From the NCBI GenBank assembly GCA_946613195.1, contig CAMOFE010000003.1, positions 1-44,762 on the forward strand: 44,762 nt of DNA, given 5' to 3'. Source of the stretch: an uncultured Alphaproteobacteria bacterium. Its GTDB lineage: Bacteria; Pseudomonadota; Alphaproteobacteria; Rs-D84. A program made the position numbers and the translations under genes. This document shows positions 41,496 through 44,762 of the stretch, piece after piece. Positions within the stretch are counted from its first letter, which is position 1. Each line of letters begins with the position of its first letter. The notes below the pieces were generated by a model, which did not search any database, was not told the origin of the DNA, and saw only the letters and a list, made by a program, of their open reading frames with translations.

Positions 41496-42032
41496 ATGAA
41501 ACTGAAACGTGAATTCTTTTGTGATGACCCGTTGACGGTTGCACATAACTTGGTTGGTGCGTATTTATGTCGCCGTATGCCAGATGGTCGTGTCGTTCGT
41601 GCGCGCATTTGTGAATTGGAACTGTACACCCCAGATGACCGTGCATCGCACGCGTATAATTATCGGCGAACTGCACGTAATGACGCAATGTTTTTATTAG
41701 GTGGCTTTGCGTATGTTTATTTGTGCTATGGATTACATAATATGTTTAATATTGTAATCGGGCCGGCTGAATTTCCGTCGGCGGTTTTAATTCGTGCGGT
41801 TGAATATGAAAATTGTAATGGGCCTGCAAAACTGACGCGGGTTTTAGACATAACGCGTAACGACAACAAAATTGATTTATGTGGCGATAATAATATTTGG
41901 CTGGAATCACGTGATTGCGATATAGAAATTGCGTGTGGCGCGCGCATTGGAATTGACTTTGCCGGTGCCGATGCAATGCGCCCTTGGCGATTTATAATCG
42001 CAAACAGTAAATTCATCAGCCACCCAGTGTAA
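41496..42032 (+). CDS. 3-methyladenine DNA glycosylase (AAG/Mpg family)
   Basis: Removes alkylated or deaminated purines in base-excision repair. Family marks are REFFCDDPLTVAHNLVGAYL, the CELELYTPDDRASHAYNY region with catalytic Glu, ARNDAMFLLGGFAYVYLCYG (wedge and binding pocket) and the AVLIRAVEY and NGPAKLTRVL segments. At 178 aa it is compact but complete. I place the start at 41496, 4 nt after the HAD stop; an earlier reading would run into the HAD gene. It belongs to the HAD-mpg operon. Confidence 0.9.
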   Translation: MKLKREFFCDDPLTVAHNLVGAYLCRRMPDGRVVRARICELELYTPDDRASHAYNYRRTARNDAMFLLGGFAYVYLCYGLHNMFNIVIGPAEFPSAVLIRAVEYENCNGPAKLTRVLDITRNDNKIDLCGDNNIWLESRDCDIEIACGARIGIDFAGADAMRPWRFIIANSKFISHPV

Positions 42033-42065
42033 AAATATCTTTGCGGGGCGACGAAATCAAAGAAA

Positions 42066-42093
42066 TTGCAGCTTTTTGTAAATGTGATATAAT
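42066..42093 (+). promoter_or_regulatory. Promoter of the 103-aa membrane protein
   Basis: TTGCAG (42066-42071), a 16-nt spacer and TATAAT (42088-42093). Confidence 0.55.
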
Positions 42094-42115
42094 TACATCG
42101 TAAAGGATGTACAAA

Positions 42116-42427
42116 ATGAAGAAGAACAATACTTATGATGTCTTGCGTTGGGTTTTATTGGCACCAATTGTGCTATTAACATGGTATATAATAATGTTAT
42201 TATTAGCACATATTCCACATTTGATGATTGCGTGGGGATTTGAGAATTTATGGGGTTATATAGAAATACCTGCATTAATTATCGGGTTTTTATTACCGTG
42301 TATTGCTGTATATTTTGTTGCAAAATATATTGCGCCAAAATATAAAAACATAGCAGGCTGGAGTGCAGTTGTATTTTGCCCTTTGTGCTTTTTTGCTTTG
42401 TGGTGGTTATATGCTTTGGGATATTAA
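42116..42427 (+). CDS. Three-span membrane protein (103 aa), unknown
   Basis: The family is not recognised. Hydrophobic spans lie at about residues 12-33, 49-70 and 80-100, with a basic start and short polar loops; Trp and Tyr are frequent near the ends. I choose the ATG at 42116 because AAAGG lies 9 nt upstream; the ATG at 42107 is directly adjacent to that site. It is monocistronic. It may be a small inner-membrane protein of lipid or ion homeostasis, but nothing in the sequence says which. Confidence 0.7.
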   Translation: MKKNNTYDVLRWVLLAPIVLLTWYIIMLLLAHIPHLMIAWGFENLWGYIEIPALIIGFLLPCIAVYFVAKYIAPKYKNIAGWSAVVFCPLCFFALWWLYALGY

Positions 42428-42638
42428 TAATATAAATTTTAATAATAAAAACAGTTCGTAAATGTGTAAAACAGTGGCGGTTTTTGATACTCAACTTACG
42501 AACCGTTGAAAATATTGAAATACAAAGAAAAATAGAGTATAAAACCCGATTTGTTTATTCTGGCAGGGCCATCTGTGTAATTCACGAACTAATGAGATAC
42601 ACGATTTATTGCAGTGCGGGAAAGAAATTAAATTATTT
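42428..42638 (+). other. Intergenic stretch with one inverted repeat, no gene seen
   Basis: A 210-nt AT-rich gap. CAGTTCGTAA (42452-42461) and TTACGAACCG (42496-42505) are inverted arms with one G-T pair, and between them lies AAAAC/GTTTT with a T-run, possibly a weak terminator for the membrane protein. No supported coding region is present on either strand. Confidence 0.4.
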
Positions 42639-42666
42639 TTGAAAAAGATTAATATCGTGGTATAAT
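42639..42666 (+). promoter_or_regulatory. Promoter of the transglutaminase-like gene, leaderless arrangement
   Basis: TTGAAA (42639-42644), a 16-nt spacer and a perfect TATAAT (42661-42666), 7 nt before the ATG at 42674. No ribosome site is present. Confidence 0.7.
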
Positions 42667-42673
42667 ACCAATT

Positions 42674-43324
42674 ATGGAAGAAACGATAAAATCTATAATG
42701 GTTCAAATGCACACCATGTTTCATGATGCCGTTGGACCGCGTTCGCGTTCTGATTATATGAAAGAACATGGTGTTTCTGGCAGGGACTGGCATTTTGGGC
42801 TTTCTGCAGACGATATTATAAAAGATAAAATACCCGCAAATGTTGTTGGGTGTGCTGGGCGTGCAAAGTTGTTTTGCAAATTGGCTGCTGAAAAAGGAAT
42901 AAAAAGTTTTGTGGTTTGTACCGCAAAATATAACGATTGGAAAGCGACACGCGATGGCAAGGCAAATCATATGAACGGACATCAAATAATTGCTGTTGAA
43001 ATTGACGGTAAAATGCGTGTTTTTGATCCAGGCCAAAAAAATTTGGTGTTTGTTGATACCAAGTTAGAAAGCGGAGAATTTATTGATGCCATCGGTGGCG
43101 GAAAGAAAGATTATATCGTTACAGCAGTTGTGCCTGGTGATAAATTTGCAAAAATGAACACATACAAACAACTAAGTAATCTATATTCCAGTGGCGATAT
43201 GAACAATTCTGCATTTACAATCAAACCACAAAAGACAAACATTTTTACCGATGGCAAACAGCGACTAATCAATAGATTTACAAATATAATTAATCGCTTG
43301 GCACCTGTTAGAGATGCAGCGTAA
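42674..43324 (+). CDS. Transglutaminase-like protein with intact Cys-His-Asp set (216 aa)
   Basis: The close paralog of the 1919-2566 protein. The layout VVGCAGRAKLFCKLAAEKGI (57-76), then GHQIIAVEIDGKMRVFDPG (102-120) follows the transglutaminase-like pattern of a Cys at a helix start, a His before a strand and an Asp before Pro-Gly: Cys60, His103, Asp118. Known members include proteases, peptide transferases and inactive binders; I cannot pick one. The N-terminal 55 residues (GPRSRSDYM, GVSGRDW) are specific to this pair. There is no signal peptide, so it is cytosolic. The translation start lies 7 nt after a strong TATAAT, predicting a leaderless mRNA. Confidence 0.65.
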   Translation: MEETIKSIMVQMHTMFHDAVGPRSRSDYMKEHGVSGRDWHFGLSADDIIKDKIPANVVGCAGRAKLFCKLAAEKGIKSFVVCTAKYNDWKATRDGKANHMNGHQIIAVEIDGKMRVFDPGQKNLVFVDTKLESGEFIDAIGGGKKDYIVTAVVPGDKFAKMNTYKQLSNLYSSGDMNNSAFTIKPQKTNIFTDGKQRLINRFTNIINRLAPVRDAA

Positions 43325-43436
43325 GCGGATGTCATCCGCCTTCGCTGGTGCTTAATTGCATTGAAAACACAATCGGTTGATGTGAATACCTTTTGGAAAA
43401 CGCGTTGGCTACGGCGCGATGCTCAATTTCCTGAAT

Positions 43437-43460
43437 AAAAAACGCCGTCAGGCGTTTTTT
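43437..43460. terminator. Bidirectional terminator next to tRNA-Glu
   Basis: AAAAAACGCC (43437-43446), loop GTCA, GGCGTTTTTT (43451-43460). On the minus strand it lies just behind the tRNA-Glu 3' end. Confidence 0.85.
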
Positions 43461-43472
43461 ATTAACTAAATT

Positions 43473-43547
43473 TGGCAGTCCCAACGGGAATCGAACCCGT
43501 GTTGCCGGAATGAGAATCCGATGTCCTGACCGCTAGACGATGGGACC
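43473..43547 (-). tRNA. tRNA-Glu (CUC)
   Basis: 75 nt on the minus strand including encoded CCA. The acceptor GGTCCCA pairs with TGGGACT (G1-U72 wobble, G73). The T-arm is ACGGGTTCGATTCCCGT. The anticodon stem is TCGGA/TCCGG with loop TTCTCAT, giving anticodon CTC. This is the less common Glu isoacceptor; a UUC isoacceptor must exist elsewhere. Confidence 0.93.
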
Positions 43548-43565
43548 GAGTTTTTTGTGTTTGTT

Positions 43566-43594
43566 ATTCTAAACATAAATATTAGGTTTTTCAA
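43566..43594 (-). promoter_or_regulatory. Promoter of tRNA-Glu
   Basis: On the minus strand TTGAAA (43594-43589), a 17-nt spacer and TAGAAT (43571-43566). Confidence 0.6.
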
Positions 43595-43603
43595 TTGTTT
43601 TTC

Positions 43604-43632
43604 TTGTATAAATAATCTATGCTTGCTATAAG
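43604..43632 (+). promoter_or_regulatory. Promoter of the flavodoxin gene
   Basis: TTGTAT (43604-43609), a 17-nt spacer and TATAAG (43627-43632), about 30 nt before the ATG at 43663. Confidence 0.5.
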
Positions 43633-43662
43633 TCAAAATATATAAAAACAAGGAGAAAAAAC

Positions 43663-44235
43663 ATGAAAAATTTTTTATACATCATTGTTGCGATTGTCGC
43701 TGTTGTCGCGTTGGTCTGGGCATTCTGCGGAAAATCAAACGCATCACAAAATCGCACTTTGATTGCGTATTTTAGTGCGACTGGCAATACTGCGGGGGTG
43801 GCGCAAAAATTGGCATCGGCAACCGGTGCAGATTTGTTTGCAATTCAACCAGTGGCGGCATATACCGCCGAAGATTTGGATTGGCAAAATGATAAAAGCC
43901 GCACATCTGTTGAAATGTCAGACCGCCGCACGCGTCCAGAAATTGCATCCCGCGTTGAAAATATGGAACAATACGATGTTATATTCTTGGGCTTTCCGAT
44001 TTGGTGGGGACGCGAACCATCTATAATTGATACTTTCTTGGAAAGTTATGATTTTACCGGTAAAATAATTGTGCCATTCGCAACATCCGGCGGCACCCCA
44101 ACAACCGCAGATGCCGCCGACAGCATTCGCCAAATTGTTGCAGCAAGTGGAACCAGCGTCCCCACAGGCAAACGTTTCCCAACCAATGTATCGGCGGATG
44201 AATTAAAGTCATGGGCATCAGAATGGCTGAAATAA
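43663..44235 (+). CDS. Membrane-anchored flavodoxin-like protein (190 aa)
   Basis: The N-terminal hydrophobic segment (residues 4-22) acts as signal anchor or signal peptide; a Cys22 follows in a weak lipobox. The flavodoxin fold begins with LIAYFSATGNTAGVA (33-47), the FMN phosphate loop. A second FMN region is DVIFLGFPIWWGREPSII (105-122), as in the flavodoxin_4 family, then VPFATSGGTP. Export of a flavodoxin suggests an electron carrier in or on the envelope, in line with extracytoplasmic flavin enzymes of gut bacteria. AAGGAG supports the ATG. It overlaps the next gene by 13 nt. Confidence 0.85.
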   Translation: MKNFLYIIVAIVAVVALVWAFCGKSNASQNRTLIAYFSATGNTAGVAQKLASATGADLFAIQPVAAYTAEDLDWQNDKSRTSVEMSDRRTRPEIASRVENMEQYDVIFLGFPIWWGREPSIIDTFLESYDFTGKIIVPFATSGGTPTTADAADSIRQIVAASGTSVPTGKRFPTNVSADELKSWASEWLK

Positions 44236-44576
44236 AAGACAAAATTATAAAATTCATAAATCAACGGTACAATGCGGCCCCAGAATATCTGTGGCGGCGT
44301 TATCCGACATATTGTATTTTTCGCCATGCCAGTAACAACAAATGGTTCGCGTTGATTGGTAATGTGCCACGTAAAACATTCGGTTTGGGGGGCGATGGTG
44401 ATGTGGACATAATCAATCTTAAAACAGATAATGCGGATTTTTTATGTGGGGTTCGTGGAATCTTTCCGGCGTATCATATGAATAAAACTAAATGGGTGTC
44501 GGTGTTGCTGGACGGAACTGTAACGGTGCAAAATGTGCAAAAACTGATAGAAATGTCGTATGAATTAACCGTTTAA
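44223..44576 (+). CDS. MmcQ/YjbR-family protein (117 aa)
   Basis: A small protein of the MmcQ/YjbR family (double-wing, CyaY-like fold; function largely unknown, some members DNA-binding). The hallmark C-terminal block is FPAYHMNKTKWVSVLLDGTV, followed by a helix with LIEMSYELT. The N-terminal part has PEYLWRRYPTYCIFRH and KWFALIGNV. It starts inside the flavodoxin gene, so the two are co-transcribed; an ATG at 44211 is also possible. No good ribosome site is visible. Confidence 0.85.
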   Translation: MAEIKDKIIKFINQRYNAAPEYLWRRYPTYCIFRHASNNKWFALIGNVPRKTFGLGGDGDVDIINLKTDNADFLCGVRGIFPAYHMNKTKWVSVLLDGTVTVQNVQKLIEMSYELTV

Positions 44577-44587
44577 GTAAAAAAATC

Positions 44588-44615
44588 TTGCAAAGCGTGC
44601 AAAGATTATTATAAT
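44588..44615 (+). promoter_or_regulatory. Promoter before tRNA-Gln
   Basis: TTGCAA (44588-44593), a 16-nt spacer and a perfect TATAAT (44610-44615). The predicted start near 44622 leaves a ~90-nt leader before the tRNA. A second TTGACA at 44690 has no -10 box that fits the tRNA start. Confidence 0.5.
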
Positions 44616-44633
44616 TCGCTATGCTTTTGGGGT

Positions 44634-44673
44634 GTCGTTCCTTTCCCATCGCTGTCGCGGTGCCAGGAATGAC
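44634..44673. repeat. REP-like palindrome upstream of tRNA-Gln
   Basis: GTCGTTCCT (44634-44642) is inverted at AGGAATGAC (44665-44673) with one G-T pair, enclosing a GC-rich CATCGCTGTCGCGGTG core that can fold again. The GTCATTCC-type arms resemble dispersed palindromes common in proteobacterial intergenic DNA. It would sit in the leader of the tRNA transcript. Confidence 0.4.
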
Positions 44674-44713
44674 AAAAGGTTATGTCGCGTTGACATGCTG
44701 TGCCCGTCTTTAC

Positions 44714-44762
44714 TGGGGTGTCGTCTAATGGTAGGACAAGAGATTTTGGTTCTCTTTATCAT
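44714..44762 (+). tRNA. tRNA-Gln (UUG), 5' part (cut by window edge)
   Basis: It begins TGGGGTGTCGTCTAATGGTA (acceptor and D-arm), then GGACAAGAGATTTTGGTTCTC. The anticodon loop TTTTGGT gives TTG, Gln. The T-arm and 3' end lie beyond the window. Confidence 0.9.

Noticed and set aside
1-44762. Recoding of TGA as tryptophan, as in some reduced alphaproteobacteria
   Set aside because: TGA ends genes at expected places (for example def at 15271 and the 1919 gene at 2566), and Trp residues are TGG.

Overview
The window looks like chromosomal DNA from an uncultured, host-associated alphaproteobacterium. The DNA is AT-rich (about 40% G+C by eye). Supporting signs are an alphaproteobacterial-type 5S rRNA end, a GapR/DUF2312 nucleoid protein, an alphaproteobacterial-type GyrA with an acidic insert, many small terminator-bounded transcription units, and shortened versions of some housekeeping proteins (Fmt, ValRS, ComEC). 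A gut lineage with a compact genome is my inference; no phylogenetic test was possible. TGA is used as an ordinary stop.

Layout. 1-3.5 kb: the end of an rRNA operon (5S), then accessory genes: two small membrane proteins, a 92-aa protein next to a zeta-toxin-like kinase, a degenerate transglutaminase-like protein with a small exported protein, and a VIT/CCC1-type transporter. 3.6-8.5 kb: pyruvate phosphate dikinase, a small HTH protein behind a long structured leader, a cytosolic 8-Cys protein, a PagL-like outer-membrane protein, an exported Cys-motif coiled-coil protein and a palindromic intergenic element. 8.5-13 kb: a large exported Cys-rich protein, tRNA-Val, then a lipid A block (PagL-like, lpxD, fabZ). 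13.2-24 kb: rplU-rpmA, rmuC, def-fmt-truA, gapR-RNHCP-comEC, pyk, rpmH and gyrA. 24-32 kb: a MacB-type permease, MerR regulator, lipoprotein, APH-fold kinase, OmpA-like protein, comF, valS and an acyl-ACP thioesterase. 32-38 kb: a surface locus with a YadA-anchored trimeric autotransporter, a membrane-anchored partner, and divergently a second large Cys-rich exported protein. 38-44.7 kb: dnaQ, a UvrD/PcrA helicase, HAD phosphatase, Mpg glycosylase, a small membrane protein, the intact transglutaminase-like paralog, tRNA-Glu, a membrane-anchored flavodoxin, MmcQ/YjbR and the start of tRNA-Gln.

How it fits together. Housekeeping genes (translation, replication and repair, central carbon metabolism) are interleaved with envelope genes: lipid A synthesis and deacylation, a trimeric adhesin, two Cys-rich exported proteins sharing one cysteine motif, an OmpA-like protein and lipoproteins. 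Most convergent pairs share one bidirectional terminator. Several genes have a strong -10 box only 6-7 nt before the ATG, which predicts leaderless mRNAs. The best candidates for something undescribed are (1) the paralogous transglutaminase-like pair, in which one copy has replaced all three presumed catalytic residues, (2) a riboswitch-like attenuator leader on the minus strand at 6571-6755, and (3) the family of large Cys-rich exported proteins.
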